Shown here: positions 28,952-39,300 of the stretch, piece by piece
Layout: each line of letters opens with the position of its first letter
How positions within the stretch are numbered: position 1 is the stretch's first letter
Position numbers and translations under genes: made by a program
The notes under the pieces: model-generated
Told to the model about the DNA's origin: nothing
Database searches by the model: none
Seen by the model: only the letters and a program-made list of their open reading frames with translations
Assembly (NCBI RefSeq): GCF_000227115.2
Contig: NC_016479.1
Span: 1,424,686-1,488,685, forward strand
DNA: 64,000 bases
Source: Naumovozyma dairenensis CBS 421
Taxonomy: Eukaryota > Ascomycota > Saccharomycetes > Saccharomycetales > Saccharomycetaceae
Direction of reading: 5' to 3'

Positions 28952-29181
28952 GATGATTGGTTTCCGTTATTTTGGGGGATATAAACTTTCAATAGTCCTG
29001 TGTATCAATCAATCGGTAATTCTTTATTGTTGTTTTATCTTTACAAAATACGTAATCAATATGTTGAAAAGAATAGAAAGCCATTGAGAGATACCTCTTT
29101 TTTGTTCTTGCTAATTGTTCGAAATATAATTAGGGAAGGCCCTACCCTTGTTCGCATTGAAAACCTCGCTGTAATTTTATT

Positions 29182-29189
29182 TTATTGGT
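29182..29189. promoter_or_regulatory. HAP complex (CCAAT) site TTATTGGT
   Basis: Exact match to TNATTGGT bound by Hap2/3/4/5, 231 bp upstream of the ATP3 ATG. Confidence 0.6.
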
Positions 29190-29194
29190 TCCGG

Positions 29195-29202
29195 ATCACG
29201 TG
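29195..29202. promoter_or_regulatory. Cbf1-type site ATCACGTG
   Basis: Exact RTCACRTG match only 5 bp from the HAP site. Cbf1 and HAP sites often co-occur in respiratory gene promoters. Confidence 0.55.
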
Positions 29203-29488
29203 CGGCATTCAAAAAAATAAGGCTTTTGGAAGGATAGAGGACAGGGCAGACTTGAAATATCGTTACAACATATCTAAGGTACTGTTAAACGAGTTCCTAG
29301 TGATGATGATAAGGTATAAATAACCGTTTTAATTCTTTTTAATAATATACATAATTACAAATGCTAGATTGGTTGGATATAGGATATGAATAATAAATAG
29401 CGACCTTTTTCGTTTTTTTGAAGAATGCTGTTTTATTTCTATTTCGATTTTATTTTGAGAAGCAAACTTGCCGATTTTCATTCGCGAC

Positions 29489-30529
29489 TCAATGCATCAA
29501 ATAGGTGTTTTCATTCTTCTTTGCTCTTTCTTTGGACCCCTTAGGGACAAATTCGTAATCAATTTTAACATCCAAATCTCTGTTGTTACGATCGTTTGGG
29601 GAACAGATCAACTTACCCTTTAATACGTCACCGACTTCACATTCCAAATCATCACTTAGATAAAAAACGGTTTGTTTCCAATGAGTATATGGAGCATGTG
29701 GACCAGTAGAAAACTCCACTGGTTTCTTACCCTTTGGGGCTGGAAAAACGGTATCGAACCAGCAAATGAGACCGCTGATCCAATCTTTCCTTTTAGCTTC
29801 CAATTGAAAGTTAGCTTCGAACGAAAGATCTTCCAATGTGACTGTATTTAAATCGAATTCAATTAATTTACATCTGGTGGTATTAACCAAAGTACTCTCC
29901 ACGGTGTCCACGATAGGTTCCCTCATAATTAATGGGATGAATGGGGAATAATCAAATCCATAAACGTCGTGCCAGTAATTAATCTTTTCTTGCTTGAATT
30001 CAGAATCCTCTAATCCAACAACATGGATGGAACATTTATCAGGGAAAATTAACCCACCTTCAACTAAATAATTATCACGAGCATATAAGACAGTGTCTAA
30101 CATAGATTCATAAAGTAAAAAATAACCCATCCATTCCGAGATAATGATATCGACTTTCTTAAATGGTAATTCGACATCTTCCAATTTACCACGTAATAAA
30201 GTAATCTTATCTGAGAATCCATTCAATTCGACCAATTCTCTAGCCATTTCAATGATACTAGACATATCGACACCGATGACATGTTTAGCGCCATGTTTAG
30301 CAGCGAACATGGAAAGAATACCAGTACCACAGCCGACATCTAAGACAATTTTATCCTTAAAGAAATCCTTGTTTTGAATGATAGCGTTTCTATAGGATAA
30401 AGTACGAACTGAATCTTGTAACATTTCTTCGTGGATACCATAATGATCATATGAATCGAAATAATGTTGTTCAGTATGACTTAGCGTTTGCTTATCAGTA
30501 GCAGATTCATCTTTGGTAGTTTTACTCAT
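29489..30529 (-). CDS. HMT1: Type I protein arginine methyltransferase Hmt1
   Basis: 346 residues (S. cerevisiae 348). SAM-binding motif I VLDVGCGTGILSMFAAKHGA lies near residue 63. The double-E loop SEWMGYFLLYESM (both catalytic Glu) is near 137, and the THW loop (YTHWKQTVFYL) near 280. Hmt1 makes asymmetric dimethylarginine on RGG proteins such as Npl3, Gar1 and Nop1; Nop1 is also in this window. The promoter carries PAC- and RRPE-like motifs. HMT1 lies next to PDX3 as in S. cerevisiae, but the pair is inverted relative to ATP3. Confidence 0.98.
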   Translation of the reverse strand: MSKTTKDESATDKQTLSHTEQHYFDSYDHYGIHEEMLQDSVRTLSYRNAIIQNKDFFKDKIVLDVGCGTGILSMFAAKHGAKHVIGVDMSSIIEMARELVELNGFSDKITLLRGKLEDVELPFKKVDIIISEWMGYFLLYESMLDTVLYARDNYLVEGGLIFPDKCSIHVVGLEDSEFKQEKINYWHDVYGFDYSPFIPLIMREPIVDTVESTLVNTTRCKLIEFDLNTVTLEDLSFEANFQLEAKRKDWISGLICWFDTVFPAPKGKKPVEFSTGPHAPYTHWKQTVFYLSDDLECEVGDVLKGKLICSPNDRNNRDLDVKIDYEFVPKGSKERAKKNENTYLMH

Positions 30530-30611
30530 TGTAGTATATACTGGTGATTGTTTCGTAAGTTCGAGTGGTAATGTTATCTATTAATACTTTCTTATGAACT
30601 AGTATAGTCGA

Positions 30612-30619
30612 CGATGAGC
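30612..30619 (+). promoter_or_regulatory. PAC-like motif CGATGAGC
   Basis: Matches the core of the PAC element (GCGATGAG) about 85 bp upstream of the HMT1 ATG. Confidence 0.45.
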
Positions 30620-30667
30620 ATATCCTTATTTTTTTAGTTCCATTCAGATCTCTTATAAAAATCTCCC

Positions 30668-30678
30668 GAAAATTTTTC
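30668..30678 (-). promoter_or_regulatory. RRPE-like motif GAAAAATTTTC
   Basis: On the HMT1 strand, GAAAAATTTT matches the ribosome-biogenesis RRPE element (TGAAAAATTTT, all but the first base), about 50 bp beyond the PAC-like site. Confidence 0.45.
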
Positions 30679-31227
30679 TTTTTTCCTTCCTTGGAGAATT
30701 TTCTTTGACATTTCTTCTTTGAAAAATTCAAGATATATCCTGGGCAAGTGAACACGGCGGGGCAGAAGAAAACTTCGAGGAAAAGCAGTGAAGGTATCCT
30801 TAGAATATCAGTGGGTAATTGAATTGATAAAGGGCGATTAATGTGAACAGGTAAGTTACGGCGCAATGGCAGTTGTATTATATAGGTTAGTTATCTTAGT
30901 TATACGTTGACTTACAATACCTATAATACTGAGAGGTGATTGTTCAAGTCTTTTAAAATCCTGTTATACACTAGATGTAGGTATTTTTCTTTTCTCCCCT
31001 ATTGCTTCTTTTAATAATAACATAGGTCTTTCTGGAACTTTTATTTCTCATATGAAAGAAGAACATACCTTCAGCGAAACCATAAAATGATATTTTTTTC
31101 ATAAATCGATGAAATATAGATTACGATTAAATATAATTATAAAATGATATTGATTAAAAATATGAATTTTTTTACTTGGTGAACGCTATCTACATACGTT
31201 ATTGTATCAAATAACAATGGGAAGCAA

Positions 31228-31914
31228 TCATGGAGCTAATCTAACAATTTCCCATGGATCATGTTCAGTTTTCCTTCTATAGACAAAACGATCATGTAAA
31301 CGGCTTGGTCTTCCTTGCCAGAATTCAATTTCTAGTGGAACGATTCTTAATCCACCCCAAAATTCAGGACAAGGTACATCTTCCACTCCAGCGAATCTTT
31401 CATTATTTTTCTTAACTAAATCCTCTAATTCTTGTCTATCTTTCAACACTTGTGATTGAGGAGAAGACCAAGCGCCAACTTTAGATCCGCGTGGTCTTGT
31501 ATGGAAATATCTTTCAGAAGTTTGACGGTTCACATATTCCGTGAAACCTTCCACTCTAACTTGTCTTTGTAAATCCTTCCAAAAAAAGTTAATAGCACCA
31601 TGTGGATTTGATTTTATATCCATTGCCTTTCTTGAAGTACCCCAGTTGGAATAAATAGTAAATCCACGATGATCTAATTCTTTAAACAATAAGATTCTCG
31701 ATGATACTCTACCGCTTGGTAATTCTGCAGATGAAAATGTGATTGCTTCAGGTAACGTTTCTCTTGGATCCTCTTTGGCTTCTTCAAACCATAATGTGAA
31801 TTGATCTAATGGATCTGGTTTCAATTGGGATTCGCTCAATGTTAATTTATCATATTGATAAGTCTTTGGAGCGAAAATTATTGGTGTTTGTGTTCTGTTT
31901 GGATCTTCAGCCAT
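31228..31914 (-). CDS. PDX3: Pyridoxamine-phosphate oxidase
   Basis: 228 residues, identical in length to S. cerevisiae Pdx3. It uses FMN to oxidise pyridoxine 5'-phosphate and pyridoxamine 5'-phosphate to pyridoxal 5'-phosphate. The flavin-binding split-barrel shows SSRILLFKELDHRGFTIYSN near residue 71 and NPHGAINFFWKDLQRQVRVE near 103. The C-terminal family signature is LEIEFWQGRPSRLHDR, with the closing WEIVRLAP. The start is the first ATG. It is divergent from YAT1 across a 1.5-kb region that also marks a synteny break. Confidence 0.98.
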   Translation of the reverse strand: MAEDPNRTQTPIIFAPKTYQYDKLTLSESQLKPDPLDQFTLWFEEAKEDPRETLPEAITFSSAELPSGRVSSRILLFKELDHRGFTIYSNWGTSRKAMDIKSNPHGAINFFWKDLQRQVRVEGFTEYVNRQTSERYFHTRPRGSKVGAWSSPQSQVLKDRQELEDLVKKNNERFAGVEDVPCPEFWGGLRIVPLEIEFWQGRPSRLHDRFVYRRKTEHDPWEIVRLAP

Positions 31915-33442
31915 TCTTAATCGCCTGTTGTAAATTTGTTTTCTCGTATGTTATTGGTATCACTTTCTTGTCTGTTTATTGGGAAACAAGATAGTTTAGA
32001 TACAGAATGAAGAGAAAATGTAGAATAAAAAGAGCTCTTCCTTTATTATATTTTTACGGTGGTAAGCACTAGAACTAGATCTTCCTTTTGGGTGTCAAAG
32101 TATGATGATGGAGATTGTCGATTATGTTATTTATTTTAAAAACGTTAAGGGGGGTGTCAGAATTTTTCAAATTCGGTTTCTCTTTCTTCGAGATATGAAA
32201 TTCTGGAGTAACAATCAATAACGACAGTTTTCCACAAATTTGAAAGGGTCAGCGTTGTTCTGTTTCTGCGAAGAAGAAGCCATAGAAGAAATTGAACATT
32301 CGCGGTTATATAATCAATGACACACCTGTGGTCGCCCCGAGCGAGCAATTTTCATATATTTTCCTTCCCGTTATTGTATGTATATAAAAGAGTCATAAGG
32401 TTAACTAGTAACTTCGGCTCTGGCATGTTGGCCTATTGTCGAATATCTCATTTAAAGGTACATAGATAGTATTATAGAGGATTAATGATACTACAGTACA
32501 CGCTACGTAAAGACGGTATAAATATCCTTGGAAGAGGTAGATATTTTGGTGATATCGTTCTACTTTTATCTTTTTCGCTACCATAAAATTAAAAGTGGAT
32601 TGTTAATCTGTCGGCAGGAATTGTTCTTTTGACTTGACTGGGCTAATTCAACTGTGATACACCGAATATAATATAAACATAAAAATGGGCTAAAAATAAA
32701 TAAAGCCGTTTAAAGAATTCACTTCTTAACGATCGAGGCTCTTCCCTACAAGAAAATATTCCATGCTGTAGTGTTTTCTTCCATTTTCTACAAGCTATGA
32801 TGTATGTAGTATCGATATATAGAGAGTAGTAGCTATTAGACTGCTTTCGCACGGTTGCGTATTTTTTACTTTAGTACAGAGGAGACTACAAATGGCTCTA
32901 GAAGCCCAAATACCTAGGCGGCTAATTTCCCTGAATGAATGTAAACAGTCCGTTTGGTATGATGATGGGGAAATTGAGGATACAAATGCCGGGACCGGAA
33001 TTCGCCTTTCCATGTTTTCCGGCTTCCCGGTTTGCCGGGTTCATGATTTGTCCCTTTTGTATGACCAGAATAACGGAATAATACTAACAAACAGCCCTAT
33101 AGAAAATAGACAAAGTCAGCTTGTCCCAACAGCTATAGTTTCCCTTATTACTGAAATATATGTTATGTTTAGACCATGATGCCGCGTACGTACATATGTT
33201 AATGTTGGCCATTTAATATACCAAAATGATGATTCATTCAACAACCGGACCACGTTGGATTGGATCTCCATTTCGTATCTTGAATCGTTGGAGATTAGAT
33301 TTAGTTAAAGCTATATTTAAGTTCACTATTTAACTTATATACATATTTGTTCCAACTGAGACATGATTAATTCAGAACGCGTTCTCTAACCTATTCAATT
33401 TCGTATAGTAGCTAAAAATACAAATAAAACAAGGTAGATAAG
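31915..33442. other. PDX3-YAT1 divergent region and synteny junction
   Basis: 1.5 kb between genes homologous to S. cerevisiae chromosome II (PDX3) and chromosome I (YAT1). It contains a TATA-like ATATAAAAG near 32380, a possible small-RNA locus, and a cluster of CGG/CCG triplets (32985-33050). The 95-codon ORF 32892-33179 is not convincing. Confidence 0.55.
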
Positions 33443-35629
33443 ATGACTGATAAAAAAATCCACCCAACAGCAGTGACAGCTGCTTTAACACCTGATACAG
33501 CATCTAAACCTTTGAATGAAAGATTACCTATCCCTCCCTTAGAAGATACTCTACAACGGTTCTTAGCAAGAATTGAACCATTACAAGATGAAAAGCAAAA
33601 CAGGAAAACTAAAAAGATTGTCAATTCAGTGGAAAATATCGACCTTTTGAAGACTTTACATGAAAAGTTACTACAATACGATACCAACCTAGCAAATTTA
33701 AAACCAGAATCCTCCTTCATTGAACAATTTTGGTATGATTCATACTTAGAATACGACGCATCAGTGGTATTAAATGTTAATCCATTCTTTCAACTACAAG
33801 ATGATCCAACAATAACTAAAGAGGAAATCTTAGAAAATGGTCCATATGGTTGTCACACTTTACAAATCAAAAGAACCTCCAAATTAGTCATCTCTATATT
33901 AAAATTCATTAAACAAATTCGTCATAACACTTTAAAACCAGATCTTGTTCGTGGTGGGAAAAGTTTATCAATGGATCAATATGATAAATTGTTCGGTTCT
34001 TCAAGAATACCACCAGGTCCAGGTGAACAAACTTGTCATTTACAAACTGATACTACATCTCATCATGTAATCATCATGTACAAATCCCAATTCTATTGGT
34101 TCGATGTCTTGGATGTTAATAATGAACCTATTTTTGAAACAAGTGATGAATTAGAATGGAATCTTTATTCTATCATCATGGACGTTGAAAAGCATAAGCA
34201 TCATGACGAAGAAGAAAATTTGCTACCATTCGGCGTCTTCACTACGGAAAGTAGAAGAGTTTGGTCTAACATTAGAGATTATATTTTCCATGCAAATGAT
34301 TCAACAAATTGGAAAAATTTGAAGATTATTGATAGTGCTTTGTTTGTCATTTGTCTAGACGATGTTATATTTGGTGCAGAGGATAATGATGAATTGGCGA
34401 AATCAATGCTATGTGGTACTTCAAAAATTGAATTGGACCAACAAAAATCAACTGTTCCATTAAATATTCAAAGTGGGACTTGTTTGAACCGATGGTATGA
34501 TAAACTACAATTGATTGTTACGAAAAATGGGAAAGCTGGCTTCAACTTCGAACATACAGGAATTGATGGTCACACTGTCTTAAGATTGGCTACAGATATT
34601 TATACCGATTCAATTTTAAGTTTTGCTCGTGAAATCACAAAAGATGTTCCTGATATTTTCGAAGCCCAAATGGGATCCAACAACAATAAACACCATCATC
34701 ATAATCAAAAACAATTCGGCGTTGAGACGAAAACGCCAAATAAGGCAAACCTAATTACAATTCCAAGAACATTAGAATGGAAAATTGATAAATTCTTGTT
34801 ATCATCATTACACTTTGCTGAAACGAGAATATCTGACTTAATCTCACAATATGAGTTTGTTACATTAGATTTTGAAAAATTCGGTTCATTCCATATCAAA
34901 TCCGTTTTCAAGTGTTCACCTGATGCATTTGTTCAACAAATTTTCCAAATTGCATATTACGCCCTATATGGTAAATTTGAGACCACTTATGAACCGGCCA
35001 TGACCAAACTTTTCCAAAACGGTAGAACAGAAGCAATCAGATCTGTTACACCATTCTCGAAAAGATTCGTCAAATCATTATTTGATAAAAATGCAACAGA
35101 TGAGCAAAGGAAACAATTTTTACAAGAATCTTGCAAAGAACATTCCAAGATTACTAGGGAATGCTCCATGGGGTTAGGTCAAGATCGTCATTTGTACGCT
35201 TTGTATTGTGTTTGGAATGAATGGTATAAGGATACATTACCATTACCACCTATATTTAAAGATAGATCATGGACTTTACTAAATACAAATGTTTTAAGTA
35301 CTTCGAATTGTGGTAATCCATGTTTGAAAAATTTCGGGTTCGGCCCTGTGACAGCAAATGGGTTCGGTATTGGTTATGTTATTCGTGATAATTCCATTTC
35401 AATCGTTGTCTCATCAAGACATAGACAAACTAAGAGATTTGCCTCATTAATGGAAAAATCCTTCTTGGAAATTGATCACATATTTAGTAAAGATTATAAG
35501 ACTGATCAAGACAATTACTTGATGGGAATGCATAATAAGAATGATGGCAATTTGACTCATAATAAATCAGAAGATTTAAAATACTTATTATCAGGTTATG
35601 ATTATTTCGATGTTAGTGTTTCTGGTTAG
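33443..35629 (+). CDS. YAT1: Carnitine O-acetyltransferase, Yat1 type
   Basis: 728 residues of the choline/carnitine acyltransferase family. It transfers acetyl groups between CoA and carnitine so that acetyl units can cross into mitochondria. The catalytic His is about residue 371 in FEHTGIDGH (E-H-T-x-x-D-G motif). RLPIPPLEDTLQRFLARIEP near the N-terminus is the family opening. There is no basic mitochondrial presequence and the C-terminus (VSVSG) lacks a PTS1, unlike Cat2, which has both signals. With an OSH1-type gene next door (YAR035W-YAR042W in S. cerevisiae), this supports Yat1, found at the mitochondrial outer surface. Length slightly exceeds Yat1 (687). Confidence 0.88.
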   Translation: MTDKKIHPTAVTAALTPDTASKPLNERLPIPPLEDTLQRFLARIEPLQDEKQNRKTKKIVNSVENIDLLKTLHEKLLQYDTNLANLKPESSFIEQFWYDSYLEYDASVVLNVNPFFQLQDDPTITKEEILENGPYGCHTLQIKRTSKLVISILKFIKQIRHNTLKPDLVRGGKSLSMDQYDKLFGSSRIPPGPGEQTCHLQTDTTSHHVIIMYKSQFYWFDVLDVNNEPIFETSDELEWNLYSIIMDVEKHKHHDEEENLLPFGVFTTESRRVWSNIRDYIFHANDSTNWKNLKIIDSALFVICLDDVIFGAEDNDELAKSMLCGTSKIELDQQKSTVPLNIQSGTCLNRWYDKLQLIVTKNGKAGFNFEHTGIDGHTVLRLATDIYTDSILSFAREITKDVPDIFEAQMGSNNNKHHHHNQKQFGVETKTPNKANLITIPRTLEWKIDKFLLSSLHFAETRISDLISQYEFVTLDFEKFGSFHIKSVFKCSPDAFVQQIFQIAYYALYGKFETTYEPAMTKLFQNGRTEAIRSVTPFSKRFVKSLFDKNATDEQRKQFLQESCKEHSKITRECSMGLGQDRHLYALYCVWNEWYKDTLPLPPIFKDRSWTLLNTNVLSTSNCGNPCLKNFGFGPVTANGFGIGYVIRDNSISIVVSSRHRQTKRFASLMEKSFLEIDHIFSKDYKTDQDNYLMGMHNKNDGNLTHNKSEDLKYLLSGYDYFDVSVSG

Positions 35630-35696
35630 ATTGGTTATTTGCATTGATAATACAGTCTCGACACTCCGTAGGCCTTGCACACATTTATTACAGCCT

Positions 35697-35734
35697 TATA
35701 TATATATATATATACGGAGGGAGAGAGAGAGAGG
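35697..35734. repeat. Microsatellite (TA)9 then (GA)n
   Basis: (TA)9 at 35697-35714, CGGAGG, then (GA)7 at 35721-35734, just after the YAT1 3' end. Confidence 0.9.
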
Positions 35735-35916
35735 GACCAACATTACGATTTTTTAACAATTCCTATCTACTTTTTAAATCAAGAAACTTTTTCTAAATGA
35801 AAAGCATAATGAAGTGTTTAGGCGTATAGTTTGTTTGGGTAGTCCAGTTTACCCAATTCAGAAGCGGACTTCCCTAAAAGGGTATTTCCGGAACATTTCC
35901 GCTATGGGACAACTGA

Positions 35917-35928
35917 TTCCCTAGGGAA
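35917..35928. repeat. 12-bp palindrome TTCCCTAGGGAA
   Basis: Perfect palindrome in the OSH upstream region. A second palindrome, TTCCGGAA, lies about 30 bp earlier. Confidence 0.6.
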
Positions 35929-36359
35929 AGGAACCCTTATAAAGTAAATTAGAATTACGTATTTTTCGTATCTTGTCTGCATAAAGAAATAAACGATACT
36001 TAACCTTGTTCAAAAAAAACTATCCAAAAGGATAATAAAAGGCAAACGGGGAATCAGGCGGTAATCGTATTTGTTCCCATCTTAGTGGTATTTCCATAGC
36101 AAGTTTCTTTTGTCAATATTGTTATAATCGGGTTGCCATTCCACATACATTCTACACGGACTCTAGAAAGGCAACAATCACCTTGACTCAAAGAAGGGTC
36201 TATTTGAGTTATTAAATTAGCACAGCAATAACGACTAGTTGTCGGAACAGCTTTTTTACTTTTACAACAGGGCCACTATCATTCTCCCCCTAGATTGAAA
36301 GATATACATTCAAAGGGCTATATTAAATCTCACTCCTCTGGACACGATCATCATAAGTC

Positions 36360-39300
36360 ATGGCAACTAACAATGATGTTGGAACACCAGAGCAAGTGAC
36401 TAACGTTCCAATAAGTAAGCCATTATTAAAATTAAAAGCTCTCGAATTATTACGCCAAGGAGACTTTGAAGCCCTACAAAAGTTTAGAATATCTCAATTA
36501 GAATCAAATCCAGCTGAAAAGGATACTGAATGTCTCTTACTTCATTTAGCAGTTCAAGTTGCCCCAACCCCATTAATTGAAAAAATTATCAATAATTGGA
36601 CTCAACCAAAGAATTCTTCGTCTTCACCCACAATGACAAAGCCTTTGAAGACGTTAGATATTAACTATCAAGATGTAAATGGGAACACTCCTTTACATTT
36701 GGCGGCGGCTCAATCACGAAGGGAAGTTGTATTAATGCTATTAAGACAACCAGAAATTAATGAATGTATCACTAATAAGTCCGATCTAGTACCTGTTGAA
36801 ATGTGTAAAGATTTAAATATTGCACAACTGATGCAAATTGAAAGATCAAATTACCTTACTAAGACGAAAAATCAAATCCATGATGCATTTGAAAAAAATG
36901 ATATAAAAACTTTAGAAACCATTTTGAATACTCCAAGAAATGTTGATGTTTTAGATATTAATTACTTTGATCAGAAATCAGGTGATAGCTTGTTACATAC
37001 CTTTGTGAGAAAGAGAAACATTGAAATGTGTTCATGGTTATTGAAACATGGTGCAGATCCTCATAGAAAGAACTTCGATGGTAAAACACCGCTAGACCTA
37101 TTGAAAGAAAATAATGGAAGGCTTACTTCACCTGCTTCAGGAACACCTTCCTCAACTTCAAAAAAAGAGACTTCATCAACTGCAATAAAGAAGAATTCGT
37201 TTACGGAGTCAGAACTAAGAATGATATTGGAAAAAGCGGTTAAGAATAATACCATCAACGATGTAGCTGTCCCAATTGGCAAAGCACCAACTTTCAAAGG
37301 ATATTTGAAAAAATTCACAAATTTTGCTCAAGGATATAAACTTCGTTGGTTTGTATTGACATCCGATGGGAAATTATCATACTATAAAGCTCCACAAGCT
37401 ATGAAAAATAAAAAATGTCGTGGTTCACTTGATTTATCTAGTTGTTATATTCATTTAAATTCTACTGAAAAATTGAAATTTGAAATTATTGGCACTGGTA
37501 ATACAAGGGCAAGATGGCAATTGAAGGGTAATAACCATGAAGAAACAAATCAATGGGTTTGCTTCATTCAAAGTGCCATAAGATTTGCTAAAGATGAGAA
37601 AATGAATAAAAGAAATAAAAACAATACAATACCTCCATCGTTGGCAATTAAAAGAGGGCGTATGCTGCCACCATCTGCGTCTACGTCAGCGGTTAATAAA
37701 TCTAGAATTACTACTGCACCCGGGAATAAAGTGAAAACGCAAGCATTAAGATCTCCTTCGGTTGACCTATATAGAAATACAAGCAACCCGGCATCAGTTG
37801 CTTCTAGTGAAGTTGAATTGAGCGGTAACCTGACCGTTTCTGGTAAGCGTTACGTCAGTCAAATGATTGAAAATAGATTAGAAAGTTCATCTGGTATGAT
37901 ATCTAGTCATTCGCGTACGCCTACTGTAGAATCTTTTCAACCATTAAAATTAAGTGAAACTTTAACGAACCATACCACTCCAACTTTGAAGAACACGTTG
38001 TTATTGACCTCTCCGGTCGACACAACTAATGGAAGTATTGATTCACCTTTTGACGACGATGATGAAATTGATAATTTGATTGACGACAATCGAAACTCTG
38101 ATGAAGAAGGTGAAAGTGGTGCATTTGCTAAAGTAGATAAAGATGAAGAATATTTAAAGATGGAATATGGCCCATATACTGAAAAGTTAAACATGTATCA
38201 AAGAACTATTTCCATTGGGTTACATGCCGTTATTGAAGTGTTGAATGGGGACGGAAATATTTCCAGTACAGACGTCATTGAAACAAGAAAATCCTTAAAC
38301 AATATAGGAAATATTTTCAGTGATATGAATAACTTGACAGCAGAAAGAGATAAAGTATTAGTAGGTATGTTAACGAAAGAACGTGATATCAACAATGTAT
38401 GGATCCAATCTGTAAGGGATTTAGAAAGAGAGTTGACAAATAAAAGTGAACGTTTGGCATCGCTAGATAAAGAAAGGAGACATTTGAAAAGAAAGTTCCG
38501 TAAGAAAGTTTTAGAGGCCAAAGAGAATGCACTTGTTAATGATAATGCTTCAAATAATAATGAATCCTCTGATAGTGAAATGTCAGATGAATCTGATACT
38601 TTAGAAGATATCGCCAAATTTATTAGTGCTACAAGAGATGAAGATGAGAATTCAGATGTTGAAGAATTTTTTGATGCAGAAGAACTGGTGGATTCAGATT
38701 CCAGTGGTCATACCTCAGTGGATAACAAATCAGAACAACGTTCTCACCTTACCGTTACCAAAGTAGAACATCCCTTGAGAAATAGAGATTCTATTGATGA
38801 GCAGCCTCGAAGTGAGGAAATACTACAGGGAACACAGAAGAAGACCTTACCAGAGTATGAAGAACCAAGAGAAAATCAAAATCGAAAGCAGCAGCAATCA
38901 CTGAATGGAGATGAATCCGCTAATTATAATACTCAAAAAGATGAAGTTTCAATGAGCCAATCTGAAAAGCAGTTGGCAAGAGAACAACAAGTAACTCTGA
39001 TTGGGTCAAATAAAAAACAGAAAACTAAAGAGGAATTATTACTTAATGAAGGATCTTTCCTAGGTTACGAAGATGGAATTAGAAAAAGATTAGCGTTAGA
39101 TCAAGATGATAGACCTAAGGTTAGTTTATGGGGTGTATTAAAATCTATGGTTGGTAAAGATATGACAAGAATGACGCTACCTGTTACATTTAATGAACCA
39201 ACTTCATTATTACAAAGAGTCACAGAGGATTTGGAGTATTCAGAATTATTAGACCAGGCAGCATCATATGACGATTCCCTTTTAAGATTGCTTTACATCT

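Larger units (their letters stand above)
28952..29488. other. ATP3 promoter / HMT1 3' region
   Basis: 537 bp. It holds ATP3 promoter sites and probably one end of the HMT1-PDX3 inversion. The non-ATG ORF 29000-29323 is not supported as a gene. Confidence 0.6.
30530..31227. other. HMT1 promoter / PDX3 3' region
   Basis: About 700 bp with PAC and RRPE motifs near the HMT1 start. Nothing else recognised. Confidence 0.55.
35630..36359. other. YAT1-OSH intergenic region
   Basis: 730 bp with a (TA)n(GA)n microsatellite and two palindromes. No gene seen. Confidence 0.55.

Noticed and set aside
29000..29323. 107-codon plus-strand ORF upstream of ATP3
   Set aside because: Begins with GTG and overlaps the HAP/Cbf1 promoter sites.
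32892..33179. 95-codon plus-strand ORF between PDX3 and YAT1
   Set aside because: Has an ATG but no recognisable domain; overlaps the CGG/CCG cluster and is probably promoter DNA.
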